Positions 6,707 through 15,213 are shown, counted from the first letter of the stretch. The stretch is 36,309 nt of DNA from an uncultured Alkaliphilus sp. (GCA_938074565.1 CALJEQ010000010.1:1-36309); one strand, 5' to 3'. Notes: generated from the letters alone by a model not told the origin. Made by a program: numbers and translations.

Positions 6707-9313
6707 ATGTCAGATAAAAAACCAAATGAAACAAAACGATCTTCTAAAAATAATAAGGATAGAAAACTTAGTATTTTTAGAGTATTATTGGTATCCATTC
6801 TTTTAATAGGCATTATTGGTACTGGAGCTGTGACTGGAATTGTGGTGGGCATTATTAAAGATGCAGCGCCAATTGATCCTTCCAATATCTATGACTTATT
6901 AGAAGAAAGTTCATTTATTCTTGATTCCAATGGTCAAGTTATTGAGAAAATTCAAAGTGATAGTGTTAGGATTATAGTAGATTATGACCAAATTCCCCAA
7001 CACTTAGTTGATGCTTTTGTGTCTATTGAAGACGAACGATTCTGGAAACACAGTGGTATTGATATAAGAGGAATTGGCCGAGCCATATGGACTAATCTTA
7101 GAACTGGTTCAAAACAAGGTGCCAGTACCATAAACCAACAATTAGCGGTGAATTTATACCTTTCTAGAGGTGATCGCTCCTACAGTCGTAAAATAAAAGA
7201 CATGTATTATGGTATTCAAATTAATCAACAACTTACAAAAAAACAAATACTGGAAGCCTATTTAAATACCATTAACCTAGGGGGAGTTGCCCATGGTGTT
7301 CAAGCTGCCTCACAAACCTATTTTTCTAAAGATGTAGAGGAACTTACCATAGCCGAGTCTGCCTTAATAGCAGGAATCACCCGTAACCCGTCAAGATATT
7401 CACCTATTAAAACCTTGTATAAGGATCAAGTTAACGAAGATCATGTTATCTTAGACGATTCAGATTCAGTATATACTATTGTCTTTAATGACCAATCCCT
7501 TAAAAGACAAAAATTAGTTCTAAGTGTAATGAGAAACCTTGGTTCTATTAATGAAGTCCAATATCAAGAAGCTCTAGAGGAAGATATTGCTGCAAACCTA
7601 AAGCCTAATCGTCTTTCCTCTGAAGAAATTTCATCTTACTTTGGAGACCTTGTTAAGAAGGATGTTCTAAATGCCCTTCAAAATGAAGGTTATTCTAAAG
7701 AAGAAGCTCAAGCATTATTGTACTCTGGAGGTCTAAAAATATATAGTACTATGGATGTTAGTGCCCAAAGAATACTAGAAGAAGAATTTGAAAACCCTGC
7801 TAATTTCCCTGGAACTCGTAAAGACCAAGAAGGTAACCTCCAACCTCAATCAGCAATGGTAATTATTGACCATCATACAGGTGAAATAAAAGCCCTTGTG
7901 GGGGGACGATCAATCACTGGTCAAAAAATATATAACAGAGCACTGGCACCTCGACAACCAGGTTCTGCTATTAAACCAATAGCAGTTTTTACACCTGCTG
8001 TAGATAAAGGTTTTACTGCTGGTTCAGTCTTTGATGATGTCCCTATGTTCCTTAATAAAGCCACACCTACTACACCGTGGCCAAGTAACTTTAATAGGTC
8101 TTATCAAGGTTTAATGACAATGAGGGAAGCCCTTCAAGTTTCTAATAACGTTGTGGCAGTTAAACTTGCCAGTATGTTAGGTCCTGATGATCGTTCTGCT
8201 TTTAAAACCATGTTTGAATACATGGAAAAAATGGGAATTTCAACAGTGGTAACCAACGCTAACCCAGTGGTAAGTAATGGTAAGAAGTATACTGATGAAA
8301 CCTATTCAACAGCCTTAGGTGGTATGACTAGAGGAGTAACTCCATTAGATTTAACCAGTGCTTATGGAGTATTAGCCAATAACGGTGTTCATATAGAACC
8401 CATTACTTTCACTCAAATAGTTGATCGTCATGGTAATATATTGCTGGAAAACAAACCTACAGTAAATAGAGTATTGACACCACAAGCTTCTTATATAATG
8501 ACTGATATGCTTAAAAACGTTGTTACTGCTGGAACTGGTAGTAGAGCAAGATTAGATAGTGGTAATTCTCAAATCCCTGTTGCTGGTAAAACAGGTACAA
8601 CTTCCGATAAAAAAGATGCTTGGTTTGCTGGGTATACTCCTTATTATGTTGCATCAGTTTGGATAGGAAATGACCTTCCACAGGAGCTTTCTGATGGTAG
8701 TTCAATGGCTGCTGCCCTATGGCAAAAAGTAATGAAAAGAATTCATGCAGACCATAGTCCTAAGAACTTTGAAATGCCGGACAATATTATTAAAGTTAAT
8801 ATTTGTACAAAATCAGGAAAATTACCTGGACCATATTGTCACCTTGATCCCCGTGGAAGCACGATTCGTTCCGAAATTTTTGTTAAAGGAACAGAACCAA
8901 AAGAAAGCTGTGATGTTCATGTAATGGCTGACATCCATGCTCCTACTGGGAAATTAGCAACTGAACAAACACCGTCTTGGGAAATAGAAACAAGACTATT
9001 TATAAAAAGACCGATACCTTATTTCCCTCGTGAAAATAATGGTATTGCTCCAAAAGATTATATTTATGAACTTCCAACTGAATATTACGATCCATCCACT
9101 GATTGGTTAGATATTGTTCCATTCCCACCAACAAACAATACTGATAATCCAGACACTGAGGTTACAGAGCCAAACACTGATGTTGAGGATACAGATGAAG
9201 AAGAGATTGTTGAAACAACGGAAGGTAACATTAGAAATATATTAAAAGAATTAAAAGAGTTAAAAAATAATAGTAATAACGGTAACAATGGTAACGGTAA
9301 TGGTGGTAACTAA
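6707..9313 (+). CDS. ponA: Class A penicillin-binding protein (PBP1A family), bifunctional
   Basis: 868 residues. It polymerises lipid II and cross-links peptidoglycan outside the membrane. One transmembrane helix lies at about 24-50. The GT51 transglycosylase domain has EDERFWKHSG (catalytic Glu near 108) and GASTINQQ (138-145). The transpeptidase domain has SxxK at S420-K423, SNN at 479-481 and KTG at 628-630. The C-terminus contains a Cys-bearing segment (CTKSGKLPGPYC) and a Thr/Asp/Glu-rich then Asn/Gly-rich low-complexity tail, common in clostridial PBPs. The frame opens at 6692, but GGAGGT lies within that extension, eight bases before ATG 6707, so I start there. Single-gene unit ending at a symmetric terminator. 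Confidence 0.92.
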   Translation: MSDKKPNETKRSSKNNKDRKLSIFRVLLVSILLIGIIGTGAVTGIVVGIIKDAAPIDPSNIYDLLEESSFILDSNGQVIEKIQSDSVRIIVDYDQIPQHLVDAFVSIEDERFWKHSGIDIRGIGRAIWTNLRTGSKQGASTINQQLAVNLYLSRGDRSYSRKIKDMYYGIQINQQLTKKQILEAYLNTINLGGVAHGVQAASQTYFSKDVEELTIAESALIAGITRNPSRYSPIKTLYKDQVNEDHVILDDSDSVYTIVFNDQSLKRQKLVLSVMRNLGSINEVQYQEALEEDIAANLKPNRLSSEEISSYFGDLVKKDVLNALQNEGYSKEEAQALLYSGGLKIYSTMDVSAQRILEEEFENPANFPGTRKDQEGNLQPQSAMVIIDHHTGEIKALVGGRSITGQKIYNRALAPRQPGSAIKPIAVFTPAVDKGFTAGSVFDDVPMFLNKATPTTPWPSNFNRSYQGLMTMREALQVSNNVVAVKLASMLGPDDRSAFKTMFEYMEKMGISTVVTNANPVVSNGKKYTDETYSTALGGMTRGVTPLDLTSAYGVLANNGVHIEPITFTQIVDRHGNILLENKPTVNRVLTPQASYIMTDMLKNVVTAGTGSRARLDSGNSQIPVAGKTGTTSDKKDAWFAGYTPYYVASVWIGNDLPQELSDGSSMAAALWQKVMKRIHADHSPKNFEMPDNIIKVNICTKSGKLPGPYCHLDPRGSTIRSEIFVKGTEPKESCDVHVMADIHAPTGKLATEQTPSWEIETRLFIKRPIPYFPRENNGIAPKDYIYELPTEYYDPSTDWLDIVPFPPTNNTDNPDTEVTEPNTDVEDTDEEEIVETTEGNIRNILKELKELKNNSNNGNNGNGNGGN

Positions 9314-9321
9314 TTGAACTA

Positions 9322-9348
9322 AAAAGCTACAGAAATTCTGTAGCTTTT
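9322..9348. terminator. Symmetric bidirectional terminator
   Basis: A near-perfect 13-bp inverted repeat AAAAGCTACAGAA/TTCTGTAGCTTTT with T-rich sequence on both outer sides, between the convergent PBP gene and the spoVA operon. It should end transcription from both. Confidence 0.85.
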
Positions 9349-9372
9349 GTTGTTTCCATAGTACTATTTTTG

Positions 9373-9948
9373 TTAATGGTTTATGTCACTTCTACTTAAA
9401 ATTTCTTTTAACGCCTTTGTAATGATTGGAGCTCCTCTCCTAAAATCATCATGTCCATTCATTTTTCCAACATCACCTATACCTACAACTAGAGGCCTTT
9501 TCTGATTTTTATCAATAACATCTACAGTGTCCCCATACAAAACTTTATTAAAACCAGGATTACCATCCTTATCCACAGCTTTATGGATAATATTGCCATT
9601 GGCATCAACAGAAAAGTCTACGTGTACACCCTCCACTTCTTTTGTATTAGAAGCAACTGCAATAATTCCCATAACATCAATATCTGGATGGTTCATTATT
9701 TGTCTTAAAGCTTTTTCTCCTATTCCTGTATTCACATTACCTTCATCATCTGTCATTACCACAACGGGGTCATATTTTGCTATTTTTATTAGATCTACAA
9801 TCTCAGCTCCAGTTAAAGGTGTAGGATTTCCACCAGATTGAGAAATACATCTTCCACCTATATTTAAAACAGCCTTTTCTATCGATCTTTGTGCACAAGA
9901 ATCACCATCAGTTACTATAATTACTTTTCTTTTATCATTTTTGTTCAT
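9373..9948 (-). CDS. spoVAEa: Stage V sporulation protein AEa (SpoVAEa)
   Basis: A 191-residue soluble protein without membrane segments. The N-terminus KVIIVTDGDSCAQRSIEKAVLNIGGRCIS, followed by SGGNPTPLTGAEIV and a central VVVMTDDEGN, is typical of SpoVAEa. In Bacillus it is encoded by spoVA but is not one of the core membrane channel subunits, and its role in dipicolinic acid (DPA) movement is unclear. It is the last gene of the first spoVA operon, 20 bp after spoVAEb, with ribosome binding site AGGAGTC before ATG 9948. The second spoVA cluster at 20-22 kb lacks this gene. Confidence 0.88.
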   Translation of the reverse strand: MNKNDKRKVIIVTDGDSCAQRSIEKAVLNIGGRCISQSGGNPTPLTGAEIVDLIKIAKYDPVVVMTDDEGNVNTGIGEKALRQIMNHPDIDVMGIIAVASNTKEVEGVHVDFSVDANGNIIHKAVDKDGNPGFNKVLYGDTVDVIDKNQKRPLVVGIGDVGKMNGHDDFRRGAPIITKALKEILSRSDINH

Positions 9949-9968
9949 TTTTATAGACTCCTAACTTT

Positions 9969-10328
9969 TTATGGTTTTGTTTTAGCATTAAATAGTATGG
10001 CCATTAAGTAACCAAACACCACCGCAGCCGTTATACCTCCTGAAGTAGCTTGAACCCCACCAATGAAGGCTCCCAACAGTCCATCTTTTTTAACACCTTC
10101 AATTGCTCCCTTTGCTAAAGAATATCCAAAACCAGGTAATGGAATTGTTGCCCCTGCTCCACCTATTTTCACCACAGGTTCATAGATCCCTAGTGCTGTT
10201 AAAATTACACCTGAAGTAACAAACAGTACCAACACGTGGGCGGGTGTTAACTTTGTTCCATCCATCAACAGTTGTCCAATAACACAGATTATTCCCCCTA
10301 CAATAAAAGCACTAATATAACTTCCCAT
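9969..10328 (-). CDS. spoVAEb: Stage V sporulation protein AEb (SpoVAE, channel subunit)
   Basis: A 119-residue integral membrane protein with about three to four hydrophobic segments: YISAFIVGGIICVIGQLL, a second around residues 32-48, and ITAAVVFGYLMAILF near the C-terminus. Conserved GAGATIPLPGFGYSLAKGAI lies mid-protein. Together with SpoVAC and SpoVAD it forms the DPA channel of the spore inner membrane. ATG 10328 is preceded by GGAGG. It begins 10 bp after spoVAD. A paralogue at 21992-22345 shares the GAGA..P...FG core. Confidence 0.92.
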   Translation of the reverse strand: MGSYISAFIVGGIICVIGQLLMDGTKLTPAHVLVLFVTSGVILTALGIYEPVVKIGGAGATIPLPGFGYSLAKGAIEGVKKDGLLGAFIGGVQATSGGITAAVVFGYLMAILFNAKTKP

Positions 10329-10338
10329 GGCCCTCCTC

Positions 10339-11361
10339 CTAATTCATTTTTTTGCTCTCTATCGTCACAGCGTGGGCAATACAAGGGATCGACTCTCCTT
10401 GTTGGGCACTTGTGGGTGAAAACAACGCCCCTGTAGATACTAATAAAATTTTATTTAATTTCATTTCCCTTAATTGTTTAAATAAATATCCACAAAAGAC
10501 TACAGCAGAACAGCCACAACCACTACCCCCTGCATGGGTGTCTTGTTTTTTCCAGTCAAATATCTCAATCCCACAGTCGGTGAAGTTTTTAACTACTTCA
10601 TATCCCTTTGTTTTTAAGAGGTCACTGGCAATATCCCTTCCATACCTACCCAAATCGCCAGTAATAATTAGGTCATAATCTTCTGGCAACTGACTTGTAT
10701 CATCAAAATGTCTACCAATGGTATCAGCCGCTGCTGGAGCCATAGCAGCCCCCATATTATTTGCATCTACTATGCCATAATCTATTACCTTTCCAGTGGT
10801 AATATGGGTAATATAAGGTCCTTCGTTATTATTAGCCACCAGAGCCGCACCTGATCCTGTCACCGTCCATTGGGATGTAAGGGCTCTTTGATTCCCTAAT
10901 TCTAATGGAAATCTGAATTGTCTTTCAGCAGAAGAAAAGTGACTTGAGGTGGTGGCAATGCAACGATCGGCAAATCCCCCATCCACCAACATTGCTGCCA
11001 ATCCCAACGCCTCTGCCATTGTGGAACAAGCCCCATAAAGACCATAGAAAGGAATTTGCAAATCTCTAGCTGCGAAACTAGTAGACATTAATTGATTTAA
11101 TAAATCTCCCCCTAATAAATAATTTATATCGGGAATTTTGAGGTCTACTTTATCTACTGCTCCTCTTACTGCTTCTTTCATCATCTTACTTTCTGCTTTT
11201 TCCCAACTGTCTTCCCCAAACATATCATCTTGCAATATTTTATCAAAATAACTTGCTAAAGGGCCCTGTCCTTCCTTTGGTCCGACAATTGAAGAAGCAG
11301 AAATTATTGCAGGAGGATTTAATAGTTTTACCGTTTGACTACCCATTCTTTTTATGGCCAT
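10339..11361 (-). CDS. spoVAD: Stage V sporulation protein AD (SpoVAD)
   Basis: A 340-residue soluble protein of thiolase/FabH-like fold that binds DPA at the inner spore membrane in Bacillus. Visible family features are GPKEGQGPLASYFD (27-40), GGDLLNQL (84-91), YGACSTM with Cys112 at the former thiolase active-site position, and AGGSGCGCSA near the C-terminus. AGGAGG at 11371-11376 serves either the GTG at 11364 or the ATG at 11361; I use the ATG with nine-base spacing. It lies between spoVAC and spoVAEb. A second copy is at 20978-21979. Confidence 0.93.
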   Translation of the reverse strand: MAIKRMGSQTVKLLNPPAIISASSIVGPKEGQGPLASYFDKILQDDMFGEDSWEKAESKMMKEAVRGAVDKVDLKIPDINYLLGGDLLNQLMSTSFAARDLQIPFYGLYGACSTMAEALGLAAMLVDGGFADRCIATTSSHFSSAERQFRFPLELGNQRALTSQWTVTGSGAALVANNNEGPYITHITTGKVIDYGIVDANNMGAAMAPAAADTIGRHFDDTSQLPEDYDLIITGDLGRYGRDIASDLLKTKGYEVVKNFTDCGIEIFDWKKQDTHAGGSGCGCSAVVFCGYLFKQLREMKLNKILLVSTGALFSPTSAQQGESIPCIAHAVTIESKKMN

Positions 11362-11378
11362 CACTTATTTCCTCCTTA

Positions 11379-11834
11379 TCACTTAATAAAATAGTAGATG
11401 ACTCCTACAATTACCGAAGAAGTTATTCCATAAACTAGCACGGGACCTGCTAGTATAAACATCTTTGATGCAACACCGAAAATAAACCCCTCTCGCTTAA
11501 ACTCCATAGCTGGTGAAACAATGGAGTTAGCAAAGCCAGTAATGGGTACAATTGAACCTGCACCAGCTTTTTTACCAATAACATCATAAACCCCTATCCC
11601 CGTTAGCAAAGCACCAATGAATATCATCACTAGAATGGTTGCATTGGTTGCATCTAAATGACTTAGTCCCATTCTTTTTTCTATTTGATTATGAATAAAC
11701 TGACCAATGGTACTAATTAACCCACCAACAAGAAATGCCCAAATGCAATTTCTAAAATAATCTGGCTTAGGAGAATTTTTTTCAACATACTGTTGATACT
11801 TTTTGTTTTGAACTGTTTGTTTCTTTTTCTGCAT
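11379..11834 (-). CDS. spoVAC: Stage V sporulation protein AC (SpoVAC)
   Basis: A 151-residue membrane protein. A basic N-terminus (KKKQTVQNKKYQQYVEKNSPKP) precedes about four hydrophobic segments, with the conserved GAGSIVPITGFANSIVSPAMEFKREGF loop before the last. SpoVAC is reported to be a mechanosensitive channel-like component of DPA release during germination. The ribosome binding site GGGGGAG lies just upstream of ATG 11834. Its start lies 17 bp past the stop of the 51-residue gene. A paralogue is at 20499. Confidence 0.93.
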   Translation of the reverse strand: MQKKKQTVQNKKYQQYVEKNSPKPDYFRNCIWAFLVGGLISTIGQFIHNQIEKRMGLSHLDATNATILVMIFIGALLTGIGVYDVIGKKAGAGSIVPITGFANSIVSPAMEFKREGFIFGVASKMFILAGPVLVYGITSSVIVGVIYYFIK

Positions 11835-11851
11835 CTATTTCATCTCCCCCC

Positions 11852-12007
11852 TCACCGAATTTCATTTAAAACATACTTCCCTTTACTATTTTCCAACTCA
11901 ATCTCTTGGCATTTTGTATTAAATTGGTGAATCATTTTTTTTTCTTCTAAATTCTCTAATAACAATGTTTTATTTTTAGGTCCTTTAAAGTATGAATGGT
12001 TTTTCAT
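11852..12007 (-). CDS. Small hydrophilic protein within the spoVA operon, unknown
   Basis: A 51-residue frame beginning MKNHSYFKGPKN and ending KGKYVLNEIR, with a good GGGAGGG ribosome binding site nine bases before the ATG at 12007. It sits between spoVAB (15 bp upstream) and spoVAC (17 bp downstream) on the same strand, so it reads as an operon member. It is rich in Lys, Glu and Asn, has one Cys, and has no membrane helix or signal peptide. I do not recognise it; Bacillus spoVA has no gene at this place. Placement and ribosome binding site support translation, but conservation has not been tested. Confidence 0.6.
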   Translation of the reverse strand: MKNHSYFKGPKNKTLLLENLEEKKMIHQFNTKCQEIELENSKGKYVLNEIR

Positions 12008-12022
12008 TTAAAACCCTCCCCA

Positions 12023-12433
12023 TTAATGTTTTATAAACCAATGAAGTAATGAGCCTAATACTTTACCAAATACTAATGCATAAAGTATATAAATAACATA
12101 ACCGTCAAGCTTAAATCTTCTTACTACCACTGGAATTACATTCATAACCTCCGCCAATGCAGATGCCAGCATACCGATGAATGTACCCATAAAAAACCCT
12201 ATAATAATAACAAAATAAGTATTAAAGTGAATACTTGTATTGGTTAAAGAACTAAAGGCCGCTAAAGTTGCACCTGTTACAATTATATTTTCATATAGGG
12301 CAATATACTTATAGGTTTTTGTTAATTGGGCTAATCGAGGAATGATGTCCAATAACGTTAATAAAGCAACGATACCACTCCCAACAACTATTCCATTAGA
12401 GAACCCTAAAAAAACTACAAGAAGATTTCTCAT
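12023..12433 (-). CDS. spoVAB: Stage V sporulation protein AB (SpoVAB)
   Basis: A 136-residue membrane protein with four hydrophobic segments, opening NLLVVFLGFSNGIVVGSGIVALL and including FFMGTFIGMLASALAEVMNVIPVVVRRF. Length and pattern match SpoVAB. Its start codon overlaps the spoVAA stop (ATGA, 12430-12433), so the two are translationally coupled. It is part of the forespore-expressed DPA uptake system. The second spoVA cluster has no spoVAB. Confidence 0.88.
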   Translation of the reverse strand: MRNLLVVFLGFSNGIVVGSGIVALLTLLDIIPRLAQLTKTYKYIALYENIIVTGATLAAFSSLTNTSIHFNTYFVIIIGFFMGTFIGMLASALAEVMNVIPVVVRRFKLDGYVIYILYALVFGKVLGSLLHWFIKH

Positions 12434-13065
12434 TTTGATCCCTTCTCTTTTGTTTCAATATTCTGATCATGATCCTTTAAGTAAGCATCCATATTTTGTT
12501 GATATAAATACATTTCTACTTCTAATGGACTCGGCTCATTATTTATTCTTTTCTTAAATATATGATTAAAGAAAATCGACATTCCTGCACCAATACCTAA
12601 ACTATAGGGTATCTGTAGCAATAATGGTGACTCTGATTCTTTTCCAGTAATGATATGATATAAAGTTTGATGAGCCTGTTTCATATCAACATCAGAATGG
12701 AAATTGATGATGGCTGTAATTGAACCTATAAATAATAAAAAACAAACAAAAGCTAACCTTATATATTGATATTTATCTACATCCTTTGGTTCATCTTTAA
12801 TATTAATTAAAATTTCTGGTGAACCCATTGCAAGAATAGTATGATGGGGAAATTCAGTTTTCAAAATCTGAACAATTGAAATTGCCGGTACTATATAGCT
12901 ACTTCCTTTTTGTCTACCGTTTAGGTCAAAGGGCATCTCTTCTATTTTACTTTTAATCCCCTCATCAGCAATAATTTCTATAAGTTCTTTTAATTGAAGA
13001 GTTTCATTATCCTCGATAACAATTTTCTCATTTAGTTGTACATATATTTGTTTATTGTTATCCAT
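12430..13065 (-). CDS. spoVAA: Stage V sporulation protein AA (SpoVAA)
   Basis: About 211 residues. The N-terminal cytosolic domain (to about residue 100: YVQLNEKIVIEDNETLQLKEL..) is followed by two membrane helices (IRLAFVCFLLFIGSITAII and a second near LGIGAGMSIFF) and a charged C-terminal tail. Size and layout fit SpoVAA. The open frame reaches back to 13131, but AGAAGGAGGGGTGAT precedes the ATG at 13063-13065, which is the start used. The 49-residue membrane protein ends 13 bp upstream. It is coupled to spoVAB by a 4-bp overlap. Confidence 0.88.
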   Translation of the reverse strand: MDNNKQIYVQLNEKIVIEDNETLQLKELIEIIADEGIKSKIEEMPFDLNGRQKGSSYIVPAISIVQILKTEFPHHTILAMGSPEILINIKDEPKDVDKYQYIRLAFVCFLLFIGSITAIINFHSDVDMKQAHQTLYHIITGKESESPLLLQIPYSLGIGAGMSIFFNHIFKKRINNEPSPLEVEMYLYQQNMDAYLKDHDQNIETKEKGSK

Positions 13066-13078
13066 ATCACCCCTCCTT

Positions 13079-13228
13079 CTATTCAAACAGTGTTTGTACA
13101 TAAACCAAATCCGCTTTATCGGGTACCTCATTTACTTTTCGATTGTTTATAAAATACCATGACCCTAAACCAATGAAAGTTACCAATAGGAGAATCATGA
13201 ATTTTTTTTGTTTAATATATTTTCCCAT
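13079..13228 (-). CDS. Small single-helix membrane protein leading the spoVA operon
   Basis: A 49-residue frame: basic N-terminus MGKYIKQKKF, one strong hydrophobic helix (MILLLVTFIGLGSWYFI, residues 11-27), then a short polar tail ending VYVQTLFE. The ribosome binding site AAGGAAGGTG stands a few bases before the ATG at 13228. It ends 13 bp before spoVAA on the same strand, so it is probably the first gene of the spoVA transcript. I do not recognise it. In Bacillus spoVAA itself is the first gene. It may be a membrane microprotein of the SpoVA complex, which is inference. Confidence 0.6.
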   Translation of the reverse strand: MGKYIKQKKFMILLLVTFIGLGSWYFINNRKVNEVPDKADLVYVQTLFE

Positions 13229-13249
13229 TTTTTTCACCTTCCTTGATTT

Positions 13250-13278
13250 TATTATTTGCGAAAATTTTTTTTTAATTC
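13250..13278 (-). promoter_or_regulatory. Candidate forespore (SigmaG/SigmaF-type) promoter of spoVA
   Basis: On the minus strand GAATT (13274-13278) and AATAATA (13250-13256) are 17 nt apart, close to the SigmaG pattern GHATR-N17/18-CATNMTA. It lies just upstream of the small membrane protein gene. The leader would be very short, so this is tentative. A similar pair precedes the second spoVA cluster. Confidence 0.3.
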
Positions 13279-13318
13279 CTCAAATGATATAGATGGCTTA
13301 ATGAATCCTTCATTAATA

Positions 13319-13372
13319 AAAAAAATCAGCCACCACAACGTAAAATTAATACGTAAAGGTACTGATTTTTTT
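13319..13372. terminator. Structured terminator between sigF and spoVA
   Basis: AAAAAAATCAG (13319-13329) pairs with CTGATTTTTTT (13362-13372). Inside, ACC pairs with GGT, and ACGTA (13338-13342) with TACGT (13350-13354), separated by small internal loops. T-runs on both strands make it bidirectional. It lies 32 bp past the sigF stop and separates spoIIA from spoVA. Part of it recurs at about 2662-2730. Confidence 0.65.
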
Positions 13373-13403
13373 AGTAACTATGAAAGTGGGCTTTATTAAT
13401 AGT

Positions 13404-14174
13404 CTATGCCATCTTCATTAAATCCTTCATGGATCGTAATATTTTCTTTTCTATTCTAGAAACTTGAACTTGTGAAATCCCCAATACTTCTGCTATTTCT
13501 GTTTGGGTCTTATCTTTAAAATATCTTAAAACAATAATCTGTCTTTCCCGAGGTTCCAACTTTGCAATTACATCCTTCAAAATAATTCTATCAATCACCT
13601 CATTATCCTCTGGTGAATCCGACTCACTTATTTTATCCATAAGATGAATTGGTGCACCATCATCATGATGAATGACATCATATAAATACTCTGGATGACA
13701 ACTGGAATCCAATGCCATAACTAATTCTTCTTTAGATATATTAAGGTCATCAGATATTTCTTGTAAAGTAACTTCCCTTCCTAACTCCTTCGTTAGTCGT
13801 TCCTTTGAATATTTAATTTTTGAAGCAGTCTGTTTTAAAGACCTTGAAACTTTAATAATCCCGTCATCCCTTAAAAATCTCTTAATCTCACCAACAATCA
13901 TTGGCACTGCATATGTAGAAAACCTTACATCAAAACTGGCATCAAATTTTTTAATTGCTTTAATTAAACCTATGCACCCCAGTTGAAATAAGTCTTCCTT
14001 TTCATATCCACGATTAGCAAAACGTTTAATAACACTCCTTACCAATCCTAGATTATGACTGACCAACATTTCTTGAGCCCTTACATCACCACTTTGAGCC
14101 TGTATAATCAACTCCATAGTTTTATCGTGTTCTAGTATCTCATTTTGATCGCCTGATAACGTCGAAATATTCAT
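13404..14174 (-). CDS. sigF: RNA polymerase sporulation sigma factor SigmaF
   Basis: 256 residues. It directs the first forespore-specific transcription after asymmetric division. Region 2 reads RFANRGYEKEDLFQLGCIGLIKAIKKFDASFDVRFSTYAVPMIVGEIKRFLRDD; region 3 follows with GIIKVSRSLKQ and the SKEELVMALDSS helix; region 4 ends with the helix-turn-helix TQTEIAEVLGISQVQVSRIEKK. Length and neighbours (spoIIAA-spoIIAB immediately upstream) identify SigmaF rather than SigmaG. ATG 14174 has AAGGGG upstream. It is held inactive by SpoIIAB, 12 bp upstream in the same operon. The hydrophilic N-terminus is ordinary for the family. Confidence 0.95.
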   Translation of the reverse strand: MNISTLSGDQNEILEHDKTMELIIQAQSGDVRAQEMLVSHNLGLVRSVIKRFANRGYEKEDLFQLGCIGLIKAIKKFDASFDVRFSTYAVPMIVGEIKRFLRDDGIIKVSRSLKQTASKIKYSKERLTKELGREVTLQEISDDLNISKEELVMALDSSCHPEYLYDVIHHDDGAPIHLMDKISESDSPEDNEVIDRIILKDVIAKLEPRERQIIVLRYFKDKTQTEIAEVLGISQVQVSRIEKKILRSMKDLMKMA

Positions 14175-14186
14175 ATTATCTACCCC

Positions 14187-14624
14187 TTACTCTGCGACGA
14201 GGCTTTTAAATTTTTTTACCATCCTTATACTTGTTCCCTTTCCTGGTTCAGAATATACATTAATCTCATCCATAAAGGTCTCCATAACTGTGAATCCCAT
14301 ACCAGAACGTTCCAACTCAGGCTTTGAAGTAAATAGAGGTTCCATAGCTCTGTTAATATCATCTATACCTTTCCCTTCATCTTCCACAACTATTTCTAAT
14401 ACGTTATTTGTAATTTGACAAGTTAATTTAACAACCCCCATTCGGTCTTCATAACCATGAATAATGGAATTGGTAACAGCTTCTGAAACAGCAGTTTTAA
14501 TATCAGCTATTTCTTCTAATGTAGGGTCTAATTGTGCAGCAAAGGAAGCCACTACAACTCTTGCAAAAGCTTCATTTTGTGATTTACTATCAAATTCTAA
14601 CTTCATATGATTTTTATATTCCAT
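14187..14624 (-). CDS. spoIIAB: Anti-sigma F factor / SpoIIAA kinase SpoIIAB
   Basis: 145 residues of the GHKL ATPase fold. The N box is [11 protein letters not shown], the G1 box VEDEGKGI and the G2 box [10 protein letters not shown]. SpoIIAB binds SigmaF and phosphorylates SpoIIAA. The open frame includes a TTG at 14630, but the ATG at 14624 has AGGAGTG eight bases upstream and gives the usual length (Bacillus protein 146). It lies 15 bp after spoIIAA and 12 bp before sigF, the invariant order of the spoIIA operon. Confidence 0.95.
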   Translation of the reverse strand: MEYKNHMKLEFDSKSQNEAFARVVVASFAAQLDPTLEEIADIKTAVSEAVTNSIIHGYEDRMGVVKLTCQITNNVLEIVVEDEGKGIDDINRAMEPLFTSKPELERSGMGFTVMETFMDEINVYSEPGKGTSIRMVKKFKSLVAE

Positions 14625-14639
14625 TTTCAAAACACTCCT

Positions 14640-14975
14640 TTACAAGCGATCGAGGGCTTCTGTAATATTTGGGTATTTCTCAACTATCCGATATAAACCA
14701 GACAGAGTAAATATTTTATCAATTTTTTCTGGTACTTCTATAATGGCAACTTTACCACCCATTTTAGAAATATTTTTATATCTCCCCATAATAACGCCTA
14801 TTCCTGAACTATCCATAAATTGTAGATTAGCAAGATCAAAGATTAGGTGTTTTGTCCTCTTCTTCTCTATCATCTCATCTAGTTCTATACGAATATTTTC
14901 AGCCACATGATGATCTAATTCACCATCCAACTTCACTATTAGTTTGTTGTCCATTGCTTGATAATTTAATAACAA
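14640..14975 (-). CDS. spoIIAA: Anti-sigma F factor antagonist SpoIIAA
   Basis: A 111-residue STAS-domain protein. Conserved features are LDGELDHHVAENIR (residues 16-29) and FMDSSGIGVIMGRYK, with Ser57 at the site phosphorylated by SpoIIAB. Unphosphorylated SpoIIAA releases SigmaF from SpoIIAB. The frame is open to 15017, but the start is most likely the TTG at 14975: GAGGAGGT stands six bases upstream, and the N-terminus then matches family length. First gene of the operon, with a SigmaH-like promoter at 15020-15049. Confidence 0.92.
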   Translation of the reverse strand: MLLNYQAMDNKLIVKLDGELDHHVAENIRIELDEMIEKKRTKHLIFDLANLQFMDSSGIGVIMGRYKNISKMGGKVAIIEVPEKIDKIFTLSGLYRIVEKYPNITEALDRL

Positions 14976-15019
14976 CTTGTTACCTCCTCTTCTGTAATAA
15001 TTTCTTTTTCTCGTCATAT

Positions 15020-15049
15020 AATTTCTATTTAATTGATGTAATCTCCTTC
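15020..15049 (-). promoter_or_regulatory. Candidate SigmaH promoter of the spoIIA operon
   Basis: On the minus strand GAAGGAGAT (15041-15049) and ATAGAAATT (15020-15028) are 12 nt apart. This approximates the SigmaH consensus RNAGGAWWW-N11/12-RNNGAATWW with one mismatch in each box. spoIIA is SigmaH-dependent in Bacillus. Its position, about 45 bp before the TTG start of spoIIAA, fits. Confidence 0.4.
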
Positions 15050-15213
15050 ATAGAAAAAACACTAGTTTTGTCTTGTTTTGAAGGATTTTGACGTTTATAT
15101 AAAATAGTTTTTATTCTGTACTACAAACCATCTAAAATACCCTCAAAACTTCCCTTATGCTACCCACCACTTAAAAAATAATAATATTCAATAAAATTAA
15201 TTAAAATTAATAA

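Noticed and set aside
9085..9288. Ser/Val-rich frame opposite the PBP C-terminus
   Set aside because: It is the reverse reading of a low-complexity Asn/Thr/Glu tail.
9527..9841. 104-residue frame opposite spoVAEa
   Set aside because: Shadow of the conserved spoVAEa coding sequence; no start signal.
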